From Rhizopus arrhizus (taxonomy: Eukaryota > Mucoromycota > Mucoromycetes > Mucorales > Rhizopodaceae), in NCBI GenBank assembly GCA_024220505.1, contig JAKZZE010000019.1, forward strand, positions 620,001-684,000: a stretch of 64,000 nucleotides of DNA, in the 5' to 3' direction. Position 1 is the stretch's first letter; every line of letters begins with the position of its first letter. Of the stretch, positions 37,186-49,551 are shown one piece after another. The notes under the pieces were generated by a model. It had not been told where the DNA came from. It did no database searches and saw only the letters and a program-made list of their open reading frames with translations. The position numbers and the translations under genes were made by a program.

Positions 37186-37762
37186 TAAATTGGCTTTGGT
37201 TCGTCCAAAAAATACTGATATCGTCTGATTTTAGAGTAGAAATACTATAAATAGAAAACCAAACACAAGCATGCAAGTACAAAAAGTTTAATAGGAGTTA
37301 TAAACCTATTGTTTGAGGTTAATGATCTTCATGATATGGCATTTGACACGCAATAGTAATAGACTTGTCATTCAACAATGTGGATGTTAACTGTACATAT
37401 TACACATAATAAACAAAAATCAAGTTTAAATGATGACAATAGCTTATTAGAATAGCTTATTTTCTCATTTATCTCTTATAAATAGTAATTTATCACATCA
37501 ACGTTTGTATTAATAAGAATAAGCAATAAATATAATTAACAATCTATAATCTATAGAGTATTTCAAAAATCCATTAATTGACTATTTAGAGCAGAATTAG
37601 AGGTACAACTTTTAATAATACTAAGGACTATTTTAAACTAGAAATAATGCCTTTTTGAAACCAACCACGCTGACTTGTAAAAAAAAAAAAAGTATTATAA
37701 AATTTGAACACAAACTTTTTGTCATTTTCTTTCGGATTTGTTCACTTTTTTGTACTTTTAGA
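37186..37762. promoter_or_regulatory. tricalbin upstream region
   Basis: About 580 bp of AT-rich sequence between the palindrome and the tricalbin ATG. A pyrimidine stretch and TTTTAG immediately before AATG could be the acceptor of a 5' UTR intron; this is not proven. Confidence 0.35.
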
Positions 37763-40700
37763 ATGAATAACTCTAATTCTGAAAGTGCTATTCCTGAACG
37801 AGTTATAAAAGATGAATCAAACCAGTTACATCAAGCAATTAATGAAACTCTGAAAAATGAGCAAGGTACTCAAGTGCACGTATTTGATCCTGATATGCCT
37901 GCTGAAGAAAAAAAGAACCAAGCGATGGCTAATGCTCCTGCTCTTCTTACTGTGAATAAAAACCCATTAACCACCGATGTTGGCTCTTCAAACACAGAGG
38001 ATGTAGCAAACGCCTTATCCAAAGCTCAACAACAAGCACCGGGTGCCTATGTAAGTGAGCCTATAAAAGACAAAATTCCAGATTGGTATCACGTCGGTTG
38101 GACAGGATTTTCACGCCTCCCAAACCCTGGAGACGAAAAAGCCATGTCTGAACTCTTGAAGACGCATACTACTGAGGATATTCAAGAGCTTTATCGCGGT
38201 GCTCGTACCTCCAATGGTGATGATATGGATGACCTCATTGCACAGTTTATCAATGAAAAGTATTATGGTGAATGGTATCACAACTGTGCTGTTGTGTTTG
38301 TTTGTATCTTTTTCACTTGGCTTCTGATCAAATTAAGATTCGGACTGATGTCTTGTTTTATTGTTGGTGCCTTTTTTGGTATTTGTGTAACAAACTATCT
38401 CACAAAGTATTCACTAAATCAAAATTGAATAGCGACTTATTACAGAACTTCGATCAAACGTACTCGGCGTAATGCAAGAGATGATATTCAAAGACAGGTT
38501 AGTTTGAATCGTATGGAGACAGATGTGGAAACTGTCAACTGGATGAATCATTTCTTGGATCGCTTTTGGCTTATTTTTGAGCCTGCCTTGTCTGCACAAA
38601 TCATTGGCCAAGTAGATACCGTCTTGAGTGAAAATACACCTTCCTTCTTAGACTCCATTCGTATGAGCAGCTTTACATTGGGTACTAAAGCACCTCGTGT
38701 AGATGGTGTGAAAGTGTTGACAGGATCTGCTCCTGATACTATTGTAAATTATCACTGATAAAAATGTTTAAATACTCAAATTATTTTTAGTGTATGGACT
38801 GGAAATTTTCTTTTGTCCCTAATGATACACTTGACATGACAGAACGTGAAGTGCAATCAAAGGTGAATCCCAAAATTGTTCTTACTATTCGTGTTGGTAA
38901 AGGTATGCTTGGTGCTGGTATGCCCGTATTACTTGAAGATCTTGCTTTCAGTGGACATATGAGAATCAAGCTAAAGTTGTTTAACGAGATGCCTCATGTC
39001 AAAACAGCCGAAGTATCATTTTTAGAAAAGCCTCAATTTGATTATGTTCTTAAGCCTGTTGGTGGCGAGACATTTGGTTTTGATATCAACAACGTAATAA
39101 GACAAATACACATATTTAGCTTTTATCATTTATTTACCCTTTTTTTTAGATCCCTGGATTACAAACATTCATTCAAGATCAAGTCCATTCTAACCTTGGC
39201 CCCATGATGTACGCACCCAACGTATTTACACTTGATGTCGCTGCCATGATGGCAGGTGGTACTGATTTAGAGTCTGCTAATGGTGTCCTAGCTCTGACTA
39301 TTTATTCTGCTAATGGATTAAAACCTACTGATCTCTTTGGATCTTTGGATCCTTACTGTACCTTCCACGTAGGCAACGCTCATAATCCTGAATTAGCACG
39401 TACCTCTGCCATTGAGAATAGTACAAACCCCAAGTGGAATGAAACTCACTTTTTGTTATTGAATAATTTGAATGATATCCTTTGCTTCCAAGTGATGGAT
39501 CGTAATACAGGAAGAAACGATACTGAATTGGGTGCAGCCACTTTGGATTTGAAGGAGGTTCAAGAGAACCAAAATGGTATGGAAGGATTAAATCTAGTTA
39601 TACTTCGTGGTGGTAAAACTGTGGGTGAAATCAAAGCTGATGTTTCCTATTTTCCTGTTTCTAAACCTGAAAAGAAAGAAGATGGCACGATTATTCCTGC
39701 TGTAGAAACAAGTAAATCAAGCTTCTGATAAATGTACATATGTGATATATTAACAGTTCAACACTAGATAGTGGAATTGTTCGATTCTATGTTCATGACT
39801 GTAAAGAAATTGGAGGTGGTGGCAAGCAAAAAAAAGGAGGCTTTCCTGTTGTGGGTGGGCTCCCAGTGGTTGGATCTCTTCCTGTTATTGGATCAAACTC
39901 AAGTGATATCAATGCTTACGCTATTGTTAAAGTAAATGGACAAGAAAAGCTTCGCACTCGCACTTTTAAACGTAGTGCTAATCCACGATGGAATAAATAT
40001 GTTGAATTCTTTGTAGTTGATAAGGCCAACATGAATATAGAGGTTATAATCAAGAACAGTGTAGATTTTGGTGATGATTCTGTATTAGGTAGATGGTCCT
40101 CCAACTTAACTGATATGGAAAATCAGCTGATTAATGAAAAGAATGATTGGTGGAATTTGCAAGGCGGTACAGGAAAGATTCATCTTGATATGAACTGGAA
40201 ACCTGTTCCTCTCACCGGATTCTCTTCTGCTTTGAATCATGGCAGCTACCGTAAATGTGAATAGCTATCTTTTGTATAATTTCTTAACTCATTTTACCTA
40301 GAACCTTCTATTGGTGTCGTTCGTGTCAAAATCAACAGTGCCAATGGTCTCAAAAATGTAGAGGGATTAACCGGCGGTAAATCTGATCCTTATATACGCA
40401 TCATGTCTGGGCTACAGTCTCGTGCACAAACCGAACCTATATTAGACGAATTAAATCCTGTGTGGGATACTGCTCTTTACATACCTATTCACTCCTTACG
40501 TGAAGACCTTGTGCTTGAGGCTATGGACTGGAATGATATTCAGAAAGACAAGTTCCTTGGTATGTGTGAGCTCTTTGTGAAAGATATTGTGACCGAAAAG
40601 AAGAGCCAAGATGAAGAAACTGTGTATGAAGCCCTCCCACCTGTCAAGAGAACAGTTGATTTAATAAGTCATGAAAGAAAGACTGGTAGAGGACAATTGA

Positions 40701-42700
40701 GTTACGAAGCTTCGTTCTTCCCAACTATGGCGTTAGCTAAACAATCAACGGAAGAAGAAAAGAAAGAGGAAAAGAGGGAGGAAGAAAAAGAAGGCGATTT
40801 TAAGGATACTGAAAATGTTGCTGCAGCAGCTACAGCAGTAGTCGCTGAGCTTCCAGAAAAGGATCTTCATGGGGAAATGATAAAGTACACTGAAGATAAG
40901 AAGATTGATCTGTTGTCTTATGAATCTGGTGTTCTTACGGTTACCATTCACCAAGTTACGTTACCCAACAAGTCAAAGGCAGTGGCAGAAATCTTGTTGG
41001 ACTCTCATGATGCTCAATTCCGTACAAGTGAACAAAAAGGTGAAAGAGTATACTTTAACGAATCAGGAGACGCATTTGTAAAGGAAATGGAATTCTCTCG
41101 TTTGATTGTGCGTGTGCGTAAGCCTGATGATAAGGGTGAGGAACGTATTGGATTTTGGACAAGCACTGTTCGTGATATTGTTAAACAAATTCAAAACAAC
41201 CAAACTGAAGAAGATATTGTAAACGACTATAGATTATTGGATTGTGCTGGTGAAGGAAAGATTCGATTGAGCTTCAAATTTGTTCCGGTTATCCAATTCA
41301 AGTTAGATAAAAGTGAAAGTTTGGAGAGTAAGTATATCTTGGTCATGTTTGAGTATACAAAAGAATAACACTCTTCTTTTTTCATCTTAGATCAAGGCAA
41401 TTTGACAGTTACCGTTATTTCTGCTTCTGGATTAAAGGCTGCTGACAAATCAGGCACAAGTGATCCTTTTGCTATATTCAGTGTTAATGGTGAAAAGGTT
41501 TACAAGACAGAAACATACAAGAAGCAATTAAACCCAACGTTTAAAAATGAAGTTTTTACTGTCCCAATTGTAAGTTAAAGCACAAAAGCGAAACAGCAAG
41601 TTAATAGAAAAAATAATATAGCTACGTCGTACACAAGCCAAATTCTTGGTTCGTATCTTTGACTGGGATCAATTTGGTTCTGATGAATTGCTTGCAGAAG
41701 GATTTATCCCTATAGATCAACTAGAATCATTTTCAGCTCAAAATGTTGAAGTTCCTTTGACAGGTGGTAAGATTGCACTTCGACTCAAATGGGAACCTCA
41801 ATTACTTTCTCGTAAGCGTGAGGGCACTTCTCTTATTGGCTCTACTACGCGTATATTATCTTCTGGTACTGGATTTGCTGGAGACGTCGTTGGTATGGGT
41901 GTTGGTGCCGGTGGCAAAGTTTTGACTGGTGGTGGAAAGATTGTTGGTGGCGTTGTTGGTGGCGGTACAAAGATTGTAGGTGGCGCTATCAATGGAGGCT
42001 TCGGTGCTCTTGGCAGAGGTTTTGGTAAACTTGGGAGTAGTGGGCATAGTAAAAAGGCCTCTGAAGCAAGTGTGACATCTCCCATTGCAGCCTCTCCCGT
42101 TGCAACCTCTCCTCAAACTCTTGCTGACAGAGTTGGAACTGAACCCCCTCAGCCAATAGTACATCAAAGTATGATTGGATCTATAACTTCATCTGAATCT
42201 ACCTCTGGACGTAGATCGTTATTTGAAGAAAGTAAAAAATGATCAAAATACTATAGAGAGGACAAGTGATTTATTATAAAAAATATTAGGAAATGTTGAT
42301 GTTAGAGTGACATTGGTGGGTGCTAGAGGATTAAAAGGCATGAACCGTGACAAGACAAGTGATCCATATTGCCGAGTCCGTCTTGGTAAGCATACACTAC
42401 ATAAAACTAAATACATTAAAAAGAACTGTCAACCTGAATGGTAAGAAAGAATAACAAAAAAAAAGGAAAAGAAATTAATTTATTACCTATAGGAATGAAG
42501 CGTTCACAACTAAAGTGTTTGGAACATCTGTACTTGAAATAACAGTGAGAGATCATAATACTTTAACAGACAGTGATATCGGTGAGGCATCATTTAATGT
42601 ATCAGAATATGTTAATGAAGGTAAACCATTTGATGGCTGGATTCCTCTTGAACCATCTGGCACTGGTGAAATTCATATCAAAGCAGAAATAGTCAATTAA
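37763..42700 (+). CDS. tricalbin-like ER-plasma membrane tether (SMP and multiple C2 domains)
   Basis: Ten exons: 37763-38406, 38446-38743, 38791-39093, 39150-39711, 39768-40250, 40302-41327, 41391-41569, 41622-42231, 42290-42440, 42493-42700. The sum is 4464 nt, 1487 residues, within the tricalbin size range. A hydrophobic hairpin at about 172-212 (CAVVFVCIFFTWLLIKLRFG...) is the ER anchor. The SMP lipid-transfer domain follows (about 225-440; NWMNHFLDRFWLIFEPALS, DFKLD-type strands). C2 domains start near 465 (LTIYSANGLKPTDLFGSLDP), 630, 775 (VKINSANGLKNVEG), 940, 1110 (VTVISASGLKAADKSGTSDP) and 1372 (VTLVGARGLKGMNRDKTSDP). A Gly-rich stretch lies at about 1250-1300. The family tethers cortical ER to the plasma membrane and moves lipids in a calcium-dependent manner. 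The exon 5 acceptor (AG at 39766-39767) was chosen because the upstream AG breaks the frame. Confidence 0.93.
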
Positions 42701-42872
42701 ATTAACTGTTCATAATATTTTATTCAAATCGCAATAAAAAAAAACAACAAATTGTATTTTAGTATGTTATGGTGCGATATATGCTATAAACATGGATATC
42801 AGATATCTATATCATTTAAGTTGCCTTATTATCTTGTCCATCTACTAATTCTAAAATACTTAAGATTCTGGA

Positions 42873-42906
<34 letters not shown>

Positions 42907-43190
42907 AAATGACGATTTTGAATACCCTAATTCTAGTGTGGGAATATACAGTATGTATTAAGAGATGTTGAATATGACTACCTGTAGATACGATTAAATA
43001 AATTTTATTTATAAAAAGTTAAAAAGGTGAAAGAGATACGTAGTGTTTACAATACATTAAATTGCCCGCGCCAGATCAATAAAGTAAAAGGGAAATTAAA
43101 AAATCTTTTGGGAATAAAGAAAAAAATGTAGAAGAGAAGAAGTGATGAACAATACTTGAAGTACTTGAAACTAATTTTGGCATAACTACT
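42701..43190. repeat. spacer with a 27-base poly(T) tract
   Basis: Downstream of tricalbin; T run at about 42878-42904. No gene seen. Confidence 0.45.
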
Positions 43191-43640
43191 TTAAAAGCTA
43201 GATATAAGGTTCTAGAGAATATTTGGGATCTCTTTATGGGGTCAAGTAATCGATTTTATGTAGTAATGTACAAATAACGGCCATCGAACTCTCCAAGCGA
43301 TAACTTTCTGGGAAGAAAGAAGAGCTTTCTTAGACAATTGATTCAACAGGAAAAACAAGGGACCAAGGGCTGAGAGAGGCATTTGTAGTCGACGATGCAT
43401 GTATAAGCAACAGATAGATTGCCGTTTCGTGAAAATATGATTTGGGTATTAAGGACATGGCTTTGGTTGCCTGTCGGGTGCCCAGCCTAATCTCCAGCGT
43501 AGACATCGATCACGTTCCAGCCGAGTCATTGGAAGCCAAAGGATGAGATCCACAGGATGAGATCAATACCAATTTCAGGGCGGCATTGGGATAGGATCTT
43601 AGCAGATTGGCCGTTAAATCGTTTTAAGAGATTGTCTCCA
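43190..43640 (-). mobile_element. relic of a retroelement reverse-transcriptase C-terminal region
   Basis: The minus strand reads PEIGIDLILWI, then, shifted, TRLERDRCLRWRLGWAPDRQ and KPCP, then RLQMPLSALGPLFFLLN. This string recalls, from memory, the conserved C-terminal region of mucoralean LINE-like reverse transcriptases (LxRDRCLRWRLGW..; HNRLxMP...DPLSFLLN). Frames are broken by stops. It is not the same family as the intact LINE at 52-58 kb, whose C-terminus lacks this block. Boundaries approximate. Confidence 0.45.
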
Positions 43641-44231
43641 AAAAAAGTATAGTGCACTGATTTGTGTTTGTTTGTAGTTAGTAAGTCAAGTTGAGGGATA
43701 CATTGTGATCAAAGTGAGGTTTTGGTAATCTTATATTATTGAGACTTACTTCGTACTGTTTGTATGTGGGAAGACATTTGGCAAGTATGGTGTTCCCAGA
43801 CAATACAATTAACCGAAGTAGAAATTAAGCTTGTAAAATGTGTATACGCTCTTGTATCGACGAAAGTTTTGTGAGATGGGGTAGTACTTTGGTAGAGGAT
43901 ATGGAGCTGGTTTCAAAAACCTTTCGAAGACAAGAATTTGAGTGTTCTCCAGCTGGATAAGCTTAAGGGATATAATGTAAAGACGGTTCATCAATATTAT
44001 GGTAAGTAGATCTTGTTCATTCTCGTCAATGATTCGGCTTGACTAATTTTATAATAAAAGGTACTATGTATTTTATCACTTTTAAGAGATGATTTGGCTG
44101 CATATTATACTTTTGTTTAAGAACAATGCAAATATTTTGGTGACTGTAATATAAAAATTTTAATCACATGTATAACAGAATTGTTTATAAACAATTCAAA
44201 TTTAGAGCTTCTTTTCTCTCTTCTTTAAAAA
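43641..44231. promoter_or_regulatory. upstream region of acyl-CoA oxidase
   Basis: No coding signal beyond the relic to its left. The final 200 bp, AT-rich, presumably holds the promoter. Confidence 0.35.
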
Positions 44232-46641
44232 ATGACAGTGTTTCCTCTTTTTGAGTCAAAAGATCCACAAGCTAAAATTGCTATGGAGCGACTCTTGCAA
44301 ATAAAATCTCAACTAAATCTATCTTCTTCACTTATGTCTCGTCAGGCACCAAAGGACATAACAAGAGAGCGTGAAGCTTGTGAATTCAATATTAAAGAGC
44401 TTTCGAATTTTTGGGCAGGCGGCGAGGAACGTTTTGACGATTTGGTAGTTTTTATAACAAAAAGACCTGTAAGAAATATGGTTAATTTTTTTTTCTGTAG
44501 CAAAAAGCCTTTGACTTCATAAAAGATGACCCACAATTAGTCGTTCAACCTCCACGAAGCTATTTAGAGCTCTCAAGAGATGAAATGAGAGAGTTGTAAG
44601 ACATGGAAAAATAGTGCACAGTTGTGTAGTTTAACGTTTTAACATAGCGTAATGGGCCAAATTTATCGTGTAGTACAAATATCTAAAGAAAAAAAAGACA
44701 AAAAGCTTATTTACCAAATAATACATGCTTTATGTATTTACTCTCAAGACTTTTACATGCGATTTTTTGTTCATGATTCCCTTTTTCGTAATGCAATCAG
44801 CATGCTTGGAAGTAAAGAACAGCAGGATAAATACGTTGATGACATCAATAAATGCAGTATCCTTGGCTGCTTTGCTATGGTATTTAAATCATGTCTTTTA
44901 TCCTATTGAACTTTGCTTATTAATATCCTTATTTCAACACTATAGACAGAGCTTGGACATAGTTCAGCTTTACGTGAATTGGAAACAACTGCAACCTATG
45001 ATATAGCTACTGATGAGTTCATTCTTCATTCACCTACTATCACTTCTACGAAATGGTGGATAGGCATGGCCGCTCAAACAGCTACACACACAGTAACTAT
45101 TGCTCAAACAATCATCCATGGTAAAAACGTTGGTCTTAACTGGTTTGTTGTCCAACTTCGAAATAGAAACACTGGAGAAATTGAACCGAATGTTCAAATA
45201 GGTGATATTGGTCAAAAAGTAAGTCGCAATGGATTAGATAATGGTTGGATCCAGTTTCGTCAAAAAAGAATACCTAGAACCAATATGCTGGCAAAATGGG
45301 TTCATTTGGATCATCAAGGAAAGTATATACCTGCTCCTAACCCTGCAGTTATGTACGCCACACTTATTTCCGAGCGTTTGCTATTAATAAGCTCAAGCAC
45401 AGATATGGTAAGCCAAGCATTAACGATCGCTACTCGTTATGGTGTTGTTCGTCGTCAAGGAGAAAAAAATCAGCAAATCATGGACTACCAGTCTCATTAT
45501 TGCAAAATTGTTCCTGCTATTGCGTTCACCTACATGGCTAACTTGACATCAGAGGCCTTGAATGAGCAATATAGCATTTTAACAACGGGTGGTAAGATGG
45601 ACCCAGCTGAATATTTAAGTCATATGGGAGATATGCATGCCATAGTAGCTTGTATAAAGGGATTTACTGGATGGTACGGTACTGACATCCTTGAAATCTG
45701 TCGCAGAAGTTGTGGTGGCCATGCATACTCTTCATATAATGCTATCAACCAAATAATAGGAGATTGGGGTGTTGTAACTACAGGTGGTGGCGATAATGTT
45801 GTCCTTTTGCAGCAAACAGCTCGTCATCTTCTATACAAACTAGAAAAAGAATCTGAATTTAAGAAACACAGTGATTTTAAATTCAAAAGCTCTACAGTAT
45901 ACATGACAAACGCTAAGCGATTCTTAGAGAACAAAACATGGTCAGTTTATAATGTCTCTGACTGCATTAAAAATTTCCATTTAATTCTTGAAGCATTGCA
46001 TACAATCTTAGTGAAACGAGTAAGAAATACAAAGATTAATCAAATATACAGATATTCATGTTTTATGTATTTTAGCTGTACTCTATTAAAATAGCTCTTA
46101 AAAATGGCACACATGATGATCTTCTTCTCGAATGTGTCCGAGTCACCGAAATGCATGGTGCTACTTTTATGTTTGATGTTTGTGCCGAAAAATTTGGACA
46201 GCCTATAGGCACCCCTCATATTGAGCCAAGTGTTTTGGCTATAATGAAAAAATTAACAGCCTTGTGGGGTTTGCGCATACTTTACATATATAGCGATCAG
46301 GGCATCAAGGAAAATTACCTTACGCCCGATCATATCAAAAGTATTGAAAAAGTATACTTCAAGTTGTGTAAATCACTTCGATCTCAGGTCGTCGGCCTTA
46401 CTGATAGCTATGGCCTTCCAGATTTTGTCCTTAAAGCACCAATAGGAAAATACGATGGAAATATTTATGAGTGTAAGAGATAAAAGTTCAATTAAAAACA
46501 TTTCAGTCTACTAATCTAACTACGTATTTAGCATACTTTGATTCCTTACTTCTTGCTCCAACAAGCACAGGAGTACCACCATATCATGAAAAATACATAA
46601 AGCCATTGACTGAGCAATCAAATTCCAAAAGCAACAAATAA
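44232..46641 (+). CDS. peroxisomal acyl-CoA oxidase
   Basis: Six exons: 44232-44468, 44501-44595, 44648-44879, 44946-46019, 46076-46472, 46532-46641. The sum is 2145 nt, 714 residues, a normal acyl-CoA oxidase size. It oxidises acyl-CoA to trans-2-enoyl-CoA with FAD and oxygen, producing hydrogen peroxide: the first step of peroxisomal beta-oxidation. Visible family blocks: CFAMTELGHSSALRELETTA (flavin/substrate region, residues about 186-205), SPTITSTKWWIGMAA, RIPRTNMLAKW, EICRRSCGGHAYSSYN (active-site region, about 440-455) and a C-terminal oxidase domain. The C-terminus ends SKSNK, so there is no canonical SKL-type PTS1. Some yeast acyl-CoA oxidases also lack PTS1 and enter peroxisomes by Pex5 without it. 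The start ATG lies 3 bp after an A-rich leader. Confidence 0.95.
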
Positions 46642-47279
46642 ACTTCTTCATTCGCAGCTAAGCATTCATACACATTTGCTTTGCTCGCAATAAGCACATA
46701 ATTGAAATACGTAACTTCATTTGGGTGTCTCTTGTTTTATATTTATATAGCATTGTTCTTTACTAAACAAAAAGATTTGTAAATTGTTGATTACTACTGC
46801 ATCAATAAACCTACACGAACTTATCACACTATAAAGAATATTGTCAAGCTATCAATGAAAAAGAAAAACAAGAGAGTGAGGAGAACTTCTTACAGTATGT
46901 CTTGAACTGTATGCCTGATATCTCTTAGAAAGTTACTATAAATACTAGTACGAAAAAAATAATCTTTGTTTACAGCATGAAAGGTTCAATCTTTCATCAG
47001 ATCGTAATAAAGTATCTAAAAGACTACAGAAAATAACACTTAATATTTTTATAAAGCTACGTGATGTAGAAAGTTCAGATGATATATTTACTATCATTGA
47101 AAATATTTTTTATTGTCCAAGGTGAATTCTTCTTAAATCTTTGGATTTCTTCCTAGGAGAATCTCGATGCCATCAGTAGTCATTGGAAATTAATTGTCAG
47201 TAGCCGTTAAAAAGCTATTTAAGTAAAAGCAACCTTGTGATTAAAGAGGCCTAAACTCATTAATCCATCATATGCTACC
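46642..47279. other. intergenic, no gene seen
   Basis: AT-rich; a short plus-strand stretch near 46980-47110 (ERFNLSSDRNKVSKRLQKI) looks coding-like but is unsupported by any recognised family. Confidence 0.3.
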
Positions 47280-47985
47280 TTTATAGAAATTTTCTTATAG
47301 GTGAGCTGGCGCCCAAGAGCACGAGAGAAATATTCGGCGCGTTAAGTTGGGTTAACAACGTCTTCATTGAGCTCATAGACCAAATCATCATGCTTCTTGA
47401 TATCTTCACCAAGAACCACAGCTGCAATAGCACCAACATAGTTTGGAGGGATCCGCCCTTGAGGCTTGTCAGCATCCGCTGTACCAAAAATAAAGTCACC
47501 TTTGGGGCGATCAAAGGTCAACATGGTCATAAATCGACCTGGACGCAAAGTCACAAGGGATCCACGATCTGAAAGCTCAAAGAGAGCCTTTTCGGCGTAC
47601 TAATGAGTAGTGTTCATGGTAGATGACCTTCAAGGAAAACTGACTAATATACTAGAGATGTCCACAACCTGCTTGAAATTGGCTTCCCAGGCCCAGCTGG
47701 CAATCATCTTTTTTGGTTAATCATATTACTGCAATCTACAAATAATAAAACTAAACATGTATGTCTCTTTAGACCTTCATTGTTTGGGCTAATACCTTTA
47801 AACGCCTTGAATGACTTGTATGAGTTTATTGTTAGAAAACAGTTCATTTTCTTTTTCTGTTTGACGTACAAATATAGGAGAACTTCAATGTTTTTGGAGA
47901 GCAAACTATGTACAATTTTTCTTCCTACATTACCGGCACCACCTACGACAAATATACGTCCAGTTGAAATAATTATTTTTTAGAT
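47280..47985 (-). pseudogene. relic of an NmrA-like NAD(P)-binding protein
   Basis: On the minus strand the nucleotide-binding start GRIFVVGGAGNVGRKIVHSL (about 47970-47910, GxxGxxG) is followed, after broken sequence, by ASWAWEANFKQVVDISS (about 47705), YHEHYSLVRRKGSL and LVTLRPGRFMTMLTFDRP, PNYVGAIAAVVLGEDIKKH and YELNEDVVNPT, then a stop and EYFSRALGRQLTYKKIS. That is the order of an NmrA/Rossmann-fold reductase-like protein with much of the middle deleted and several stops. Non-functional. Confidence 0.7.
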
Positions 47986-49075
47986 ACAAAAAAAATGCTG
48001 ATAGAAAAAAACTAAACTAGTAAAGGATATAAATATATATAACTTAGAATAAACATTCCGGAAGTTATTCCTAAGCAGATATGATAGACTAACTTTAATG
48101 ATATATCTTCCTTTGCATCAACCGCAGTAGAAACTTTTTCTTTGTTTGTTATAAGAGTTTTTCTTGGTGTAACAGTTGGTGACAGACATTAAAGAATCAG
48201 CGGAAAGAAAAGTTCTTGACTACTCCTTTTCGGTAGAAAGCTATGATATCAAATAATATTAACATCGTAACTTGCTTTTCATAATCTCAAAAGAGCCGTA
48301 TCTAGCTTCTCTAATCGCTTTGAGCTTATTAAGCTTTTTAGGCAACGAGGAAACTCACACTGTGCTGGAAATCGATTAGGTAACGGGATCAAACCATTTA
48401 TGTTTTCGTGTTGCAAGTAAATACTGAATGAGAATCTATGAAACATAAGATGTTTATATTTTTTAATATTAATTGTGGTAAAATGCAAAGCAAAAGAACA
48501 AAAGCACCTATGTTCAATTAAAATGATTTAAACAGTAATTTTAAAGAAACCAACGCAATAAAGGATGGCATAGCACAAAATGCGGCTCTTGATGGTTTAT
48601 TTCAGGAGCTGCATAAGATAAATGAAAAATATTTTGCGGTCATGATATCTATTGTAAGGTTAACTCTAAAAATTAGTTTCCTGCTATCATCTGGCTAATT
48701 CATCAAACCTGTAAAACGTGATCTATGGCGATATCCTGCCCAACATTTTGTTATGTTTTGTTAAAAGGCAATAAACTTTCTTGTACTTTGCTATTAAATT
48801 ATTGGCTGGAAAAATACAATGATAAATGCTGGACTTGTGAATGTAAGTAGTGCAACAGGCTTGTACAAATAAGGTTATGATATTTAAATAATGAATATAC
48901 AAATCCACTATTTGAATTTAAGATATACACAGTGACACTAAATCTTATGTGGTGGTCATTAATTCATTAGCATTTTTAGGTACAACCTTCATCATCAAAA
49001 ATATTAAAAATAAACAAACAGTAGCCGTATTTTTCTGTACAGTATCATGAATAAATTAATTTATTTGCATTTCTT
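47986..49075. other. AT-rich spacer, no gene seen
   Basis: Short overlapping frames on both strands with no domain; no RNA gene recognised. Confidence 0.35.
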
Positions 49076-49551
49076 TTATTCTTTAAAGGGTGAAGAAGAA
49101 CCAAGGTAGGTATTAATAACACTTGCTGGTGTGTCAATTAACTTTGCACGAATGGTCTCTTTACCCATCTCTTTGCTTGCTTCCCATCTATGACATCCTC
49201 CAAAAGCAAAATAGTAATCTTGCCCTTTATATACTACATGATGAACATCCTATAATCGAAAACAATGAATATCATTTTGTATTCTAATCCCACAACTAAT
49301 GCTTACAATCGGGGTCAATTCGTCCTCCTTTCCAGGCGTGTCTAATACGACTTTCATCTTTTCTACCTTTTCTCTATCTAACTGCGATGGGATGGGTCTA
49401 TTGATAACTGACATTGGCACATCAAAAACCTTTTTTATGCAGATTTATTATTTCTATGCTCATCTAATAGCTTAATCGTTGAATTTACCTCTTTGACAGC
49501 ATTTCCGTGAATTGAAAAATTATCTACAGATATTTCGGTATTGTTGAGCAT
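49076..49551 (-). CDS. SRX1: sulfiredoxin
   Basis: Three small exons (complement 49551-49489, 49429-49307, 49249-49076) give 360 nt, 119 residues, close to yeast Srx1 (127). The protein reduces cysteine sulfinic acid of hyperoxidised peroxiredoxin using ATP, restoring peroxide defence. Diagnostic blocks: VFDVPMSVINRPIPSQLD (residues 22-39), DELTPIDVHHVVYKGQDYYF (about 57-76) and FAFGGCHRWEA, with the catalytic Cys at about residue 80, preceding the AKLIDTPASVINTYLG C-terminal strand. Introns are all phase 0. The ATG at 49551 is the first in frame after the upstream stops. It lies next to the NmrA relic, with no operon logic. Confidence 0.95.
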
